Assembly: GCA_030698385.1 (NCBI GenBank)
Contig: JAUYLZ010000033.1
Location: 73,905-126,146, forward strand
DNA: 52,242 nucleotides
Direction: 5' to 3'
Source of the DNA: a bacterium
Lineage (GTDB): Bacteria > Patescibacteriota > Patescibacteriia > Patescibacteriales > XYC2-FULL-47-12
In this document: positions 1 through 8,225 of the stretch, one piece after another
Position numbering within the stretch: the stretch's first letter is position 1
Layout of the letters: every line of letters begins with the position of its first letter
Program-made: the position numbers and the translations under genes
The notes under the pieces: model-generated
Seen by the model: only the letters and a program-made list of their open reading frames with translations
What the model was told of the DNA's origin: nothing
The model's database searches: none

Positions 1-260
1 ACTTCCGGCTCGCCCTGTTTATTATTAATGATTTCTATATCAGATATTAAAAAAATGTTGTTTTTTCGGGATGCTTTTAAAAACGCTTCTTTGGCGCAAA
101 ACTTACCGGTAAAACTTAAGACCGCGTCAGCCTTGCCAAGACAGTACGAAATTTCGCCAGCGCTGAAAATGGATTGATAAAAAATCTTATGCGTTTCATA
201 TGCCTGCGCACGAAATAGCGCGACGGCTTCTATGTCAATGCCGATACCTGTTCTATTCAT
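1..260 (-). CDS. acpS: Holo-[acyl-carrier-protein] synthase (4'-phosphopantetheinyl transferase), 3'-truncated by the window edge
   Basis: This reading frame starts at ATG 258-260 and runs off the left edge after 86 complete codons. It reads GIGIDIEAV near the N-terminus, with Asp9 where AcpS binds magnesium. FTGKFCAKEAFLKA follows at residues 50-63, with Glu58 in the second metal-binding position. DIEIINNKQGEPE comes next, matching the family pattern of DIEV followed by a GKPE-like turn. Known AcpS enzymes transfer phosphopantetheine from CoA to a carrier-protein serine. The next minus-strand gene upstream ends 4 bases from this start, so the two are probably co-transcribed. Its presence in a glycan island suggests a carrier protein or acyl-transfer step encoded just to the left, which is inference. 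The C-terminal part is not visible. Confidence 0.82.
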   Translation of the reverse strand, partial: MNRTGIGIDIEAVALFRAQAYETHKIFYQSIFSAGEISYCLGKADAVLSFTGKFCAKEAFLKASRKNNIFLISDIEIINNKQGEPE

Positions 261-263
261 ATT

Positions 264-923
264 TTAAATCGGTTTAGTACAATAGATAACGTAATGGTGG
301 CTTAAATTATCAAATATTCTGGAGCTGTAATAACCAATTTTAATATTTTCAAAATGTCGGTACATGCTTCGTATCTGCCTCGAACTCTTAAACCCGAAGG
401 TTGTGCAGTGCGATTGGCTTTTAGCACGCGGAATAAATACCGAGGGAGCAATTTCACGGCCGCACAGATTTTTGTGCTTTGCGGAAAGCATAGCTGATAA
501 AAATTGACCACCTGGCTTAAGTACGCGGAGCACCTCTCTCAAAGTTGCTTCCAAGCCGTTGCGATCATTGTAGTATATAGACTGCCACGCAACAACAATA
601 TCAAAAAAATTTTTTTGAAACGACAACTCAGACGAGGTAACTAGCCTTAAGTCCGCCTTAGTGTTGCGCTTAGCAAACTCTCTCTTTACAAATTGTAATC
701 GATTTCGAGAAATTTCCGTACCGTAACATCTAAACCCCTCTGACGCGAGGTATGCTAAATTTTGACCTTCCCCAAAACCAATGTAAAGCAATTTTTTATC
801 TTTTCCATTTGGAAAGAGGCGCTTGCAACAGGTAATTAAATTAGTGTCTGGATGCATACCGCGAATCGTCATATTGTCCCAGTCTCTGCGGTTTCGCGCC
901 AGCATCCCTAATTCGTATTTCAT
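264..923 (-). CDS. Class I SAM-dependent methyltransferase
   Basis: The 219-residue protein has a Rossmann methyltransferase core. Motif I is LLYIGFGEG at residues 45-53, with Phe between the glycines instead of the usual small residue. The acidic motif II residue is Glu70 (YGTEIS). FFDIVVAWQSIYY at about 106-118 is motif IV, and LRVLKPGGQFL at about 132-142 is the post-I loop typical of Methyltransf_11 proteins. The substrate cannot be read from sequence; a sugar or lipid-linked glycan is likely from the context. It lies between acpS, 4 bases downstream, and the NeuC-type epimerase, 18 bases upstream. The last 70 residues have no motif I recognise. Confidence 0.8.
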   Translation of the reverse strand: MKYELGMLARNRRDWDNMTIRGMHPDTNLITCCKRLFPNGKDKKLLYIGFGEGQNLAYLASEGFRCYGTEISRNRLQFVKREFAKRNTKADLRLVTSSELSFQKNFFDIVVAWQSIYYNDRNGLEATLREVLRVLKPGGQFLSAMLSAKHKNLCGREIAPSVFIPRAKSQSHCTTFGFKSSRQIRSMYRHFENIKIGYYSSRIFDNLSHHYVIYCTKPI

Positions 924-940
924 ATTATTGGAGTTAATAA

Positions 941-2092
941 TTAATCAACAAAACACTTCTGGGTATACAGCGCGGCCTTAGCCAGCGTTTGCGCAATTTT
1001 GCCGCTTGTCCCCGGCTGATAATAAATTTTGGACGGCTCGTACCTGCCGTGCCTTAACTGCCGCTTGACGGCTCTGGCAATGTCCTTAGCGTCATAATCA
1101 GCATCAATTACGTTTTCAGCGCGCAAACGACCATGCTGACGCGTCCCGATGTTAACAACCGGCGTACCGAGGTATGAGCACTCTTTAATGCCGGCGGAAG
1201 AATTTCCCAAAAGGCAGGCGGCGCGTTTAAGCAGTCCGATAAAATGTTCGGCTGGCAGGCTTTTTAAGAAACGCATATGACTTGGATCTTTCTCCTCGCG
1301 AAACGCACGAATCCCTTTTGATACCTCATCAGCGCCGGCATCTACGTTCGGCCAAAACCATATTGTCGGCATTTTGAGCGCGTATATGGCATGTAACGTT
1401 TCTTCAATGTTCTGCCGATTAGCTCCCACCTCGCTGGTAACCGGATGCTGCATTACCATTAAAAATGGCTTATCTATGTCTATGACATCGCCCACGCCCA
1501 AATAATTAATAAGCTTTTTGGAAACGTGGAAGTTATTTTGCGCGACAAACTCAACGTCACAAGAACCTACGTTAAATACATACCGCCGATCCTCTCCCAT
1601 GCGGACAATTCGCTCCGCGGAGTATTCATTAGTAGGAAAGTGAATGTGCGAAAGTTTGGTGATAGCGTGCCGCACGCTTTCGTCAATGGTGCCGCTAATA
1701 TCCCCACCCTCAATGTGGGCTATTGGAATATTGAGAAAGCTAGCCGCGACTGCTGCCGAAAGCACTTCATACCGGTCGCCGCGCGCCACGACCACGTCCG
1801 GCCGCAAATTATCAAACGCGGTCGTAAATTCTATAATGCCAATGCCGGTTGTTTTGGACATGGCAACCGTATTACTGCCTTCCAAAGTCATTATTATTCT
1901 GTCATTCACATAAAACCCTTCATTAGCCAACGTTTCGAGCACATTACCATGCATGTCCAAAAGCGCAGATGCGGCAACCACGATCTGCAAATCAATGTCA
2001 GCCCGCTTACGCAGCGCACGCAGCACTAATTTACTGCGGCTATAATGGATTTTTGAGGTAATAACAAAACAAATTTTACGCTTGCTCTTCAT
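941..2092 (-). CDS. neuC: UDP-N-acetylglucosamine 2-epimerase (hydrolysing), NeuC/LegG family, copy 1
   Basis: This family removes the nucleotide from a UDP-HexNAc while inverting C2, feeding a ManNAc-type sugar to a NeuB synthase. The protein (about 383 residues, normal length) has the NeuC landmarks: VVVARGDRYE near residues 100-109, AHIEGGDISGTIDE near 125-138, and a C-terminal GNSSAGIKE loop that binds nucleotide in this GT-B fold. ATG at 2090-2092 is chosen because the upstream alternative is a GTG at 2110 that would lengthen the overlap with the deacetylase gene. Even so, the two genes overlap by 17 bases and are surely co-transcribed. It is clearly paralogous to the gene at 7074-8225. 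The exact UDP-sugar substrate is not known. Confidence 0.87.
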   Translation of the reverse strand: MKSKRKICFVITSKIHYSRSKLVLRALRKRADIDLQIVVAASALLDMHGNVLETLANEGFYVNDRIIMTLEGSNTVAMSKTTGIGIIEFTTAFDNLRPDVVVARGDRYEVLSAAVAASFLNIPIAHIEGGDISGTIDESVRHAITKLSHIHFPTNEYSAERIVRMGEDRRYVFNVGSCDVEFVAQNNFHVSKKLINYLGVGDVIDIDKPFLMVMQHPVTSEVGANRQNIEETLHAIYALKMPTIWFWPNVDAGADEVSKGIRAFREEKDPSHMRFLKSLPAEHFIGLLKRAACLLGNSSAGIKECSYLGTPVVNIGTRQHGRLRAENVIDADYDAKDIARAVKRQLRHGRYEPSKIYYQPGTSGKIAQTLAKAALYTQKCFVD

Positions 2093-3074
2093 ATAGTTCT
2101 TGTAAATCACTAAGTATTTTTTCCGCGCTATCGGCGCTATGTACCGTGTGTCTGCCTAACATTAAAGGGGATGTGTCTATGATATTTAATTTATTTTCAA
2201 CTGTAAACGCCAGCCGGTACGTTCCGCTTTGGCGCAGCCGATCAACTGCGCCCGTAAAATCCTGCGATTCGCCGAACGGATAACTGAACGATACTACTTG
2301 GGTGCCAAACTCTCTTTCCAAATATTGTTTTGGCGCAAGCACTTCTTTTTCAAAATTTTCCTCGCTCAAATGTGCGCTGGCCACGGAGAGGTGGGAGTGC
2401 GTATGTGCGCCAATCGTGTGACCCATCTCAACCATCTCCGCGACTTGATCGTGTGTAAGATGTAACATCTTAAACACATCCTTAACATCGCGCTTCAGTG
2501 AATTTTCGTATATAAACCGCAATACTCTCCGAGCATCGCCATGCTGCATCTGATATTTAAATATTTTTTTTATAGCCTGAATCACTGCTATCGGATCGTC
2601 TGCGCCCGGCCTAAAAAATATTGGAAATACATTAAAACTAAGACCGCACTCTTCAAGCGCTTGCCGATACATTTTCAGAAATCGCGCAATACCGTAGCGC
2701 GACAAGCAATGATGAATAATGACCGGATTGATGGGCTCTTTCTCTATAAGGATACAGGTGGGAATAAAAAAAATAGCCGAAATGCCATGCTCCGCGAGTA
2801 TTTTCGCTGCGGCGTAATGATCCGCCAGACCGTCATCAAACGAAAACAGGAGACCTGGCTCTTTCGTCCGACGCGAAACATTCCCAGGCGCGCCGTCAAT
2901 TACCTCCGCGAGAGCCATAACGCGAAACGCCTTTTTTAAAATACGCACGTGCTCCATAAAAATGTCTTGACGCACGCCGAGAATACGGGGAAACGGATCA
3001 TTGATTACCGGACGTATATAATGGTAGCAGACAACGATGTATGCGCTGTTTAATTGCTTTTTACCTATACTCAT
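2076..3074 (-). CDS. Polysaccharide deacetylase family protein (NodB domain)
   Basis: This 332-residue protein is a NodB-type metal-dependent deacetylase (carbohydrate esterase 4 family). LLFSFDDG at residues 75-82 carries the catalytic Asp-Asp pair. HTHSH at 224-228 supplies the two metal-binding histidines, and SFSYPFGE at 262-269 matches the RxxPG-like region with a Tyr-Pro-Phe variant. About 135 residues lie between the first and second motifs, longer than in a minimal NodB domain and largely helical. No signal peptide is evident, so a cytoplasmic sugar intermediate or an envelope-associated target are both possible. It overlaps hisH upstream by 4 bases and neuC downstream by 17 bases, which suggests tight translational coupling. 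Confidence 0.85.
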   Translation of the reverse strand: MSIGKKQLNSAYIVVCYHYIRPVINDPFPRILGVRQDIFMEHVRILKKAFRVMALAEVIDGAPGNVSRRTKEPGLLFSFDDGLADHYAAAKILAEHGISAIFFIPTCILIEKEPINPVIIHHCLSRYGIARFLKMYRQALEECGLSFNVFPIFFRPGADDPIAVIQAIKKIFKYQMQHGDARRVLRFIYENSLKRDVKDVFKMLHLTHDQVAEMVEMGHTIGAHTHSHLSVASAHLSEENFEKEVLAPKQYLEREFGTQVVSFSYPFGESQDFTGAVDRLRQSGTYRLAFTVENKLNIIDTSPLMLGRHTVHSADSAEKILSDLQELYEEQA

Positions 3075-3712
3075 ACAAATTCTAAAAAATTTTTCAATAT
3101 TTGAAGTCCAATTTCCCCGCTCTTTTCCGGATGAAATTGTGTTCCAAAAACTGTTCCTTGCGCTATCACCGAGGCAAACCTGGCCCCGCCATATTCTGTG
3201 AGAGCAACTACACTTGAAGATTCTACCGACTGAGCCGCGTACGAATGGGTAAAGTACGCTTGTTCACCCCCTGACAAACCTTTTAATATGGTATTATCCC
3301 AATTAGACGCCTCTGAAAGCGGCCAGAAGGTGTTCCATCCGACATGAGGCACCTTACATTCCGCATCTTGGGGGATGAGTTTAGTAACGTCTCCCTGCAA
3401 CAATCCCAGCCCCCGATACATGCCAAACTCTTCACTGTTCTCAAATAAAAACTGCATGCCTAAACAAATTCCAAACAACGAAACCCCTTTGGAAATGCAT
3501 GCTTTTAGCGGTTCGACAAAACCTCGCCGCCTTAGCTCTGTCATTCCTTTGCCAAACGCACCGACACCCGGTAAAAACAGGATGTCCGCAGAATTTATAT
3601 CTTCCGGACGAGAAGCAATGCTCGGCTTCGCCCCCACACGAACCAGCGCCTTTTTCAGACTATACAAGTTACCACAGCCATAATCAATTATAGCGACGCG
3701 ATTTTTACTCAT
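3071..3712 (-). CDS. hisH: HisH-like glutamine amidotransferase subunit (WbuY type, glycosyl amidation)
   Basis: The 213-residue class I glutamine amidotransferase releases ammonia from glutamine. The nucleophile is Cys83 in FGICLGMQ, and the His-Glu pair is His194 and Glu196 in TQFHPEKSGE. VGAFGKGM at 50-57 and VPHVGWN at 121-127 are HisH signatures. No other histidine-biosynthesis gene is nearby. It overlaps the hisF-like gene by 4 bases and the deacetylase by 4 bases. HisH/HisF paralogues accompanying an N-acetyl sugar amidotransferase (here at 10016) are the known WbuY/WbuZ/WbuX arrangement, in which ammonia turns an acetamido group into an acetamidino group. The glycan role is therefore favoured over histidine synthesis. 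Confidence 0.88.
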   Translation of the reverse strand: MSKNRVAIIDYGCGNLYSLKKALVRVGAKPSIASRPEDINSADILFLPGVGAFGKGMTELRRRGFVEPLKACISKGVSLFGICLGMQFLFENSEEFGMYRGLGLLQGDVTKLIPQDAECKVPHVGWNTFWPLSEASNWDNTILKGLSGGEQAYFTHSYAAQSVESSSVVALTEYGGARFASVIAQGTVFGTQFHPEKSGEIGLQILKNFLEFV

Positions 3713-4467
3713 AGTCGTACATCAATACTGTGCTGATGCAGTACTGTTTTCACTTCGTTAATAAAATATTTACGATAGTGGAATATGTGCGCGCACGCAA
3801 CCGCGGCGGCGTGCGCCTCGGTAACCGCACGAACAACATGCTCCGGATTGCCAGCGCCGCCCGAAGCAATAACCGGAATATTTACTGACGACGCAATCTG
3901 CGCAATAAGTTCGGTCTCATATCCCCGTGTCGTACCCTCCTGATCAATTGATGTTACGAGAAGTTCGCCGGCGCCGAGCAACGCCAGCCGACGTGCCCAG
4001 GCAACGGCGTCTAAACCGGTGTGCTCCCGGCCGTTATCCGTAAACACCTCCCAGCGATGATCAGCGACACGCTGTGCTTCAATAGATCCCACGATGCACT
4101 GCGAACCAAATGTTTTAGCTGCCTCGGTAATAAATGTTGGGTCCTTTACCGCATAGGTATTAATAGCAACCTTGTCTGCGCCGGCACGCAAAATCATCCT
4201 AATATCTTCAAGGGATCGGATGCCGCCTCCGACGGTTAGTGGTATAAATATGTCAAATGATGCTTTCTTAATGATTGGCAATAAGTTATTGCGGCCGTAC
4301 AAACTTGCCACGGTATCAATGTACAACAGTTCGTCCGCGCCTTGCTGATAGTAGTCTGAAGCCATTTCCTGAGGGTCGCCAACCACGCGCAGACATTCAA
4401 GATGCACGCCCTTAATGACGTTTTCACCCTTGATATCAAGACGAGGAATAATACGAATAGAGTTCAT
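3709..4467 (-). CDS. hisF: HisF-like cyclase subunit (WbuZ type, glycosyl amidation)
   Basis: This is a TIM-barrel HisF homologue that in this setting probably channels ammonia from the HisH partner. Starting at ATG 4465-4467 (a GTG at 4479 is the alternative) puts the first catalytic aspartate at position 11 in IIPRLDIKG, the same numbering as classical HisF. The second catalytic position, 130, reads Glu in VGSIEAQR where histidine-pathway HisF has Asp. LTVGGGIRS and IASGGAGN are the conserved phosphate-binding loops. The gene starts 12 bases after the dehydratase stop and overlaps hisH by 4 bases. The Asp-to-Glu change and the context favour the WbuZ function over imidazole glycerol phosphate synthesis. 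Confidence 0.87.
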   Translation of the reverse strand: MNSIRIIPRLDIKGENVIKGVHLECLRVVGDPQEMASDYYQQGADELLYIDTVASLYGRNNLLPIIKKASFDIFIPLTVGGGIRSLEDIRMILRAGADKVAINTYAVKDPTFITEAAKTFGSQCIVGSIEAQRVADHRWEVFTDNGREHTGLDAVAWARRLALLGAGELLVTSIDQEGTTRGYETELIAQIASSVNIPVIASGGAGNPEHVVRAVTEAHAAAVACAHIFHYRKYFINEVKTVLHQHSIDVRL

Positions 4468-4479
4468 ATTATAATACAC

Positions 4480-5508
4480 TTAGGTGAAACTGCTATATGA
4501 ACTTTGCAACATGTCTATTATTTCTCTGTTCGTCAATTTTTTCACTAGCCTTGAGCTGTACTCTCCAACCCTAGCTCTCCTTACTGCCCCATACTTACCC
4601 CGCGCCTTTGCCGAGGCGGACAAGTCCTGTGGAATAATGATAAACATGTCATCAGTTTCTAGCGCCGTTTCTGCTTCTTCTGACGTTAATAATTTTTCGT
4701 GCATACGCTCGCCGTTTTTTTTACCGATAATTTTTATATCTATACTCTTCGCCTTGGCGCGGTTATTTTTTTCTAACATCAACACTGCGCGCGCCATATC
4801 TTTCAATTTAACCGCAGGCATTTTGAGAATAAAAATCTCCCGGTCGTGCATCAAAGTTGCCGCCTTAAAGACAAGCGCAACTGAATCCTGTATTGTCATT
4901 AAAAACCTGGTCATATTCGGATCAGTAATAGTAATCGGCCCGCCCTGCTGGATTTGTTTCCGAAAGAGCGGCACCACACTACCCCGACTTCCCAACACGT
5001 TACCGAAGCGTACAAAACAAAATTTCGTGCGGTGCATACCCTTAAAGAAGTAGGTTGCCAGCATCATCTTCTCTGACAAAAGCTTTGTACAACCCATAAC
5101 GTTCGTGGGGTCGGTCGCTTTGTCGGTAGATATGCCTATGACTTTATCAACATCATTAGCAAAGGCGCAATCAATAACGTTCTGTGTCCCCTGCACGTTA
5201 GTCTTAACCGCCTCAAAGGGATTGTTCTCACACGAAGCAACATGCTTAAGCGCGGCCGCGTGAAAAACGATGTCAATATTTTCCATAGCCAAATTCAGCC
5301 GTTCCTTATCCCGTACATCACCCACCAGAAACCTTACTCTCGACGCGGCATTGAGATCTTGCTCAAGCTCAAACTGCTTGCTCTCGTCACGGCTGTATAC
5401 TCGCACTACCTTTGGTTTGTGGGTGAGCAGCAGCTTCACAATAACCGACCCGATAGAACCGGTGCCGCCGGTGACTAAAATTCTTTTATTTTTGAATTCA
5501 TTTTCCAT
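4480..5508 (-). CDS. legB: UDP-HexNAc 4,6-dehydratase, retaining WbpM/PglF/LegB type
   Basis: This extended SDR (342 residues, soluble) resembles the cytoplasmic domain of WbpM/PglF. The NAD-binding loop is GGTGSIG at 14-20. The active-site stretch is STDKATDPTNVMGCTK at 127-142, with Met138 in place of the usual Tyr before Lys142. That Ser-Met-Lys arrangement is known from WbpM and PglF, which keep the C5 configuration. It should make the 4-keto-6-deoxy sugar that the next gene product aminates at C4, the first step of the legionaminic or bacillosamine route. It overlaps the aminotransferase gene by 11 bases. The symbol is by pathway inference. No transmembrane segment is present, unlike full-length WbpM/PglF. 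Confidence 0.83.
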   Translation of the reverse strand: MENEFKNKRILVTGGTGSIGSVIVKLLLTHKPKVVRVYSRDESKQFELEQDLNAASRVRFLVGDVRDKERLNLAMENIDIVFHAAALKHVASCENNPFEAVKTNVQGTQNVIDCAFANDVDKVIGISTDKATDPTNVMGCTKLLSEKMMLATYFFKGMHRTKFCFVRFGNVLGSRGSVVPLFRKQIQQGGPITITDPNMTRFLMTIQDSVALVFKAATLMHDREIFILKMPAVKLKDMARAVLMLEKNNRAKAKSIDIKIIGKKNGERMHEKLLTSEEAETALETDDMFIIIPQDLSASAKARGKYGAVRRARVGEYSSRLVKKLTNREIIDMLQSSYSSFT

Positions 5509-6643
5509 ATTTTTTTAATACTCCTGTTAATTTTTTAACAATATAACTAATATCGCTTTCTTTCAAGTTTACATAAAACGGCAGGGCTAAGGAGTTTGCG
5601 CTAACGTCTTCAGAAACTGGAAAATCCCCTTTTTGATAATTAAATTTTTTTCTATAGAAATCAAACAAGTGAATTGACGGTAAATACGGCTTGGTGCAAA
5701 TTCCTTGCTTTGCTAGAGCTTTAATCACTAAATCACGCTTGATATTTTTTGGTAAAATTTTTATCACATATACAAACCAACTGTGCGTGTTGCCGGCGGC
5801 AACTGTGGGCAACTGAATAACCTCGCCATATTTTACTAAATGCTTATTATACCAACCGGCTATTTTTCGTCTTTGCTGAATAAAAAAATCTAATTTTTCC
5901 AATTGCGCCAAGCCAACAGCGGCGCTCATTTCATCCAGGCGATAGTTATAGCCCAAATACTTATGATCCAGCCATTGCATGTCAGAAACGCGTCCTTGAT
6001 TGCGCAAGCTGCAGCACAAATCATAATTTTTTTTACTGTCAGTCACAATCATGCCGCCCTCGCCGGTAGTTATTTGTTTATTTGGATAAAAAGCAAATAC
6101 TGCCGACTCGCCGAAAGTCCCGACTTTTCTTTTTTTGTAAGTAGCCTCAATAGACTCGCAGGCATCTTCAATAATTTTTAACTGATACTTTTTAGCGATT
6201 TTTTGAATAGCGCTCATATCAGCCGACTGACCAAAAATATGCACGACTAACATTGCTTTAAGTTTTTTCCGCCGGCTGGCGGACAGGTTGATGATTGTTT
6301 GCTCAATTTTTTTTGGGTCTATGTTATACATTGCCGGATCAATATCAACAAAAATAGGCCTAGCGCCAACATATAAAATACAATTAGCTGAAGCCACGAA
6401 TGAAAACGGCGTCGTGATGACTGCATCTCCCGCCCCTATACCGGCGACAATCATGGCCAAATGCAGGCCGGCTGTGCCGCTAGAAACCGCGCAGGCATAT
6501 TTTCTGCCAATTTTTTTAGCAAACTTTTTTTCAAACTCCTGATATTTAGGACCCAAACTTAAACTACCGGAACGCAGAACTTTGAGCACTTCACGTTCTT
6601 CGTCTTTTGTGATGTATGGCTGTGCGATTGGATATATTTTCAT
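5498..6643 (-). CDS. legC: DegT/DnrJ/EryC1/StrS PLP-dependent sugar aminotransferase (LegC/PglE type)
   Basis: The 381-residue protein belongs to the PLP-dependent nucleotide-sugar aminotransferases. Lys189 in FAFYPNKQITTGEGG is the Schiff-base lysine. IIEDACES at about 158-165 supplies the aspartate that contacts the pyridine nitrogen, and SSGTAGLHLA at about 54-63 binds phosphate. It should convert the 4-keto sugar from the neighbouring dehydratase to a 4-amino sugar using glutamate. It lies directly before a hexapeptide acetyltransferase, 11 bases away, which would then acetylate the new amine. The symbol is assigned from this order and not from sequence specificity. The coding DNA is visibly richer in A+T than the hisF-hisH genes downstream. 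Confidence 0.86.
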   Translation of the reverse strand: MKIYPIAQPYITKDEEREVLKVLRSGSLSLGPKYQEFEKKFAKKIGRKYACAVSSGTAGLHLAMIVAGIGAGDAVITTPFSFVASANCILYVGARPIFVDIDPAMYNIDPKKIEQTIINLSASRRKKLKAMLVVHIFGQSADMSAIQKIAKKYQLKIIEDACESIEATYKKRKVGTFGESAVFAFYPNKQITTGEGGMIVTDSKKNYDLCCSLRNQGRVSDMQWLDHKYLGYNYRLDEMSAAVGLAQLEKLDFFIQQRRKIAGWYNKHLVKYGEVIQLPTVAAGNTHSWFVYVIKILPKNIKRDLVIKALAKQGICTKPYLPSIHLFDFYRKKFNYQKGDFPVSEDVSANSLALPFYVNLKESDISYIVKKLTGVLKKYGK

Positions 6644-6654
6644 ACTTTAGTATA

Positions 6655-7053
6655 CTACTCTATTTTTTTAATTACTTTTACCGGTACACCAAAAGCAACC
6701 ACGTTATCAGGTACGTCTTTATTCACAAAAGAAAAAGCGCCAATCACTGAATTCTCGCCAACCGTAACTCCAGCCATCACAACTGAATGACTGCCAATTT
6801 TACAATTTTTTTTCAATACAACTTTTCCATTCTTGTCATCAATGGTTGAAACAGAATAAATAGAGCAGTGAGAACCTACTTGAACCTCATCTTCAATGTC
6901 AACGCCATTTTGCGCATTGATATACGTAAAGGCGCCAATATCAATTTTCTTTCCTAACTTTAAATTATCTTTATGCTGAACCAACCAGTTCCACTTGGTT
7001 AATTTTCCTTCCTCTATCTCTGGCGGCTGCCAGTTGTCAAAACGATTACTCAT
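6655..7053 (-). CDS. Short left-handed beta-helix (hexapeptide) acetyltransferase
   Basis: The 132-residue protein is mostly hexapeptide repeats, visible from about residue 38 to 115 as short units with an aliphatic residue every sixth position (for example IDIGAFTYINA, VQVGSHCSI, CKIGSHSVVMAG, VTVGENSVIGA). It ends in the typical VVAFGVPVKVIKKI tail. It lacks the N-terminal Rossmann-like subdomain of PglD/LegH acetyltransferases, so it is a minimal version. Placed between the aminotransferase and the 2-epimerase, it most likely N-acetylates the 4-amino group to give the 2,4-diacetamido sugar. An O-acetyltransferase role is the alternative. Confidence 0.8.
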   Translation of the reverse strand: MSNRFDNWQPPEIEEGKLTKWNWLVQHKDNLKLGKKIDIGAFTYINAQNGVDIEDEVQVGSHCSIYSVSTIDDKNGKVVLKKNCKIGSHSVVMAGVTVGENSVIGAFSFVNKDVPDNVVAFGVPVKVIKKIE

Positions 7054-7073
7054 AGATAGTGTTATTTATTATA

Positions 7074-8225
7074 CTACTTAGTATGTGCGTAGGTAAACTT
7101 TTTTGCTAATAACTTATAATCATACGTCATATTTTCTAAAATTTTTACAATTTTTTTGCCGGCACTGCCGTTGCCATAGATATTTTTTCCGACTTTTATT
7201 TTCTTTTTAAAATTATCTGCCAGCGCCAGCTCAATTGCTTTTTTAATGTCCGCTTGATTATAATTAACGTGAATAACATTTTTGTCAGCCTCCCGACCCA
7301 GCTGCCGGTTGCCGATATTAACGGTTGGCAGTCTGAAAAAGCCTGATTCAATGATGCCAGAACTGGAGTTGCCGATTAAAACATCGCAATGTTTAAACAA
7401 ACTTAAGTAAATGACGCGGTTCAAATTTTTATACAAATGATAGTTGCTTTTTCCTTGATACTTATTAATTTCTTTAATTACCAGCTCACTGCCGGTGTCG
7501 GAATTTGGATAAATAATTATTTTTTCCGCTTCATAGCCGGCAATTGCTTTTAGCGTCGGCTTAATCTGCTCGGCAACGCTGATATTTTCCAAAGGCGCGG
7601 GATGCTGTAAAACTAAAAACCATTTTCTATTTTTGTCTAAGTTAAACTTGTCAGCGAGCTCCTGTCTGCTTAAAAATTTTTCCTCTTTTAAACTATCCCA
7701 GCCCGGCGCGCCTACATTAAAAACGCGCCAATTTTCTTCGCCCAGCTTTAACACTCTTTGTTGACTATACTTACTGGCCGTAAAATGCAGGTGGGAAAAC
7801 TTGGTAATTGAGTGGCGAATATAATCATCAACCACCACGCCGCTCACATCGCCGCCATGAATGTGCCCAACCGGAATGCCCAAATGTCCGCCGACAATAG
7901 CGGCCGCAAACGGCTCGTCTCTGTCGCCTAGTACCAAAATCAAGTCCGGACGATTTTTTTGACAATACTTTTTTATGCCGACTATTTCTTGAGCTAAAGC
8001 ATCTGCCATGTCAGCTTTTTCTGAAATTTTTACAACGTTTGCAATTGGCAACTTATCTTTTTTTATCTCATTTATAGTTAGGCCGTATTTTTTTAACGTA
8101 TGCATGCCGGTAACCAAAAGTTTCAACTCCAATTTTTTACTGGCTATTATTTCTTTAACTGTAGATTTTAGCAGGCCATACTCGGCGCGACTGCCGGTCA
8201 CGACTAAAATAGTTTTTTTAGACAT
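7074..8225 (-). CDS. neuC: UDP-sugar 2-epimerase (hydrolysing), NeuC/LegG family, copy 2
   Basis: The 383-residue GT-B-fold enzyme is a second member of the hydrolysing 2-epimerase family. VVTGSRAEYGLL at 8-19 is the N-terminal nucleotide-binding loop, LVLGDRDEP at 97-105 and HIHGGDVSG at 121-129 are family hallmarks, and a GNSSSGIIESG loop lies in the C-terminal half. Its position between the acetyltransferase and NeuB argues that it releases 2,4-diacetamido-2,4,6-trideoxymannose from the UDP-sugar, the LegG step. It overlaps neuB by 8 bases. Compared with copy 1 at 941-2092 it keeps the classical SRAEYG loop, where copy 1 has SKIHYSR, so the two may use different substrates. Confidence 0.88.
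   Translation of the reverse strand: MSKKTILVVTGSRAEYGLLKSTVKEIIASKKLELKLLVTGMHTLKKYGLTINEIKKDKLPIANVVKISEKADMADALAQEIVGIKKYCQKNRPDLILVLGDRDEPFAAAIVGGHLGIPVGHIHGGDVSGVVVDDYIRHSITKFSHLHFTASKYSQQRVLKLGEENWRVFNVGAPGWDSLKEEKFLSRQELADKFNLDKNRKWFLVLQHPAPLENISVAEQIKPTLKAIAGYEAEKIIIYPNSDTGSELVIKEINKYQGKSNYHLYKNLNRVIYLSLFKHCDVLIGNSSSGIIESGFFRLPTVNIGNRQLGREADKNVIHVNYNQADIKKAIELALADNFKKKIKVGKNIYGNGSAGKKIVKILENMTYDYKLLAKKFTYAHTK

Noticed and set aside
1526..2029. Long open frame on the plus strand opposite neuC
   Set aside because: It is antisense to strongly conserved NeuC codons, has no ribosome-binding site, and its translation resembles no family.
3071..4467. Histidine biosynthesis operon
   Set aside because: Only HisH and HisF homologues are present, next to a sugar amidotransferase and without any other his gene.
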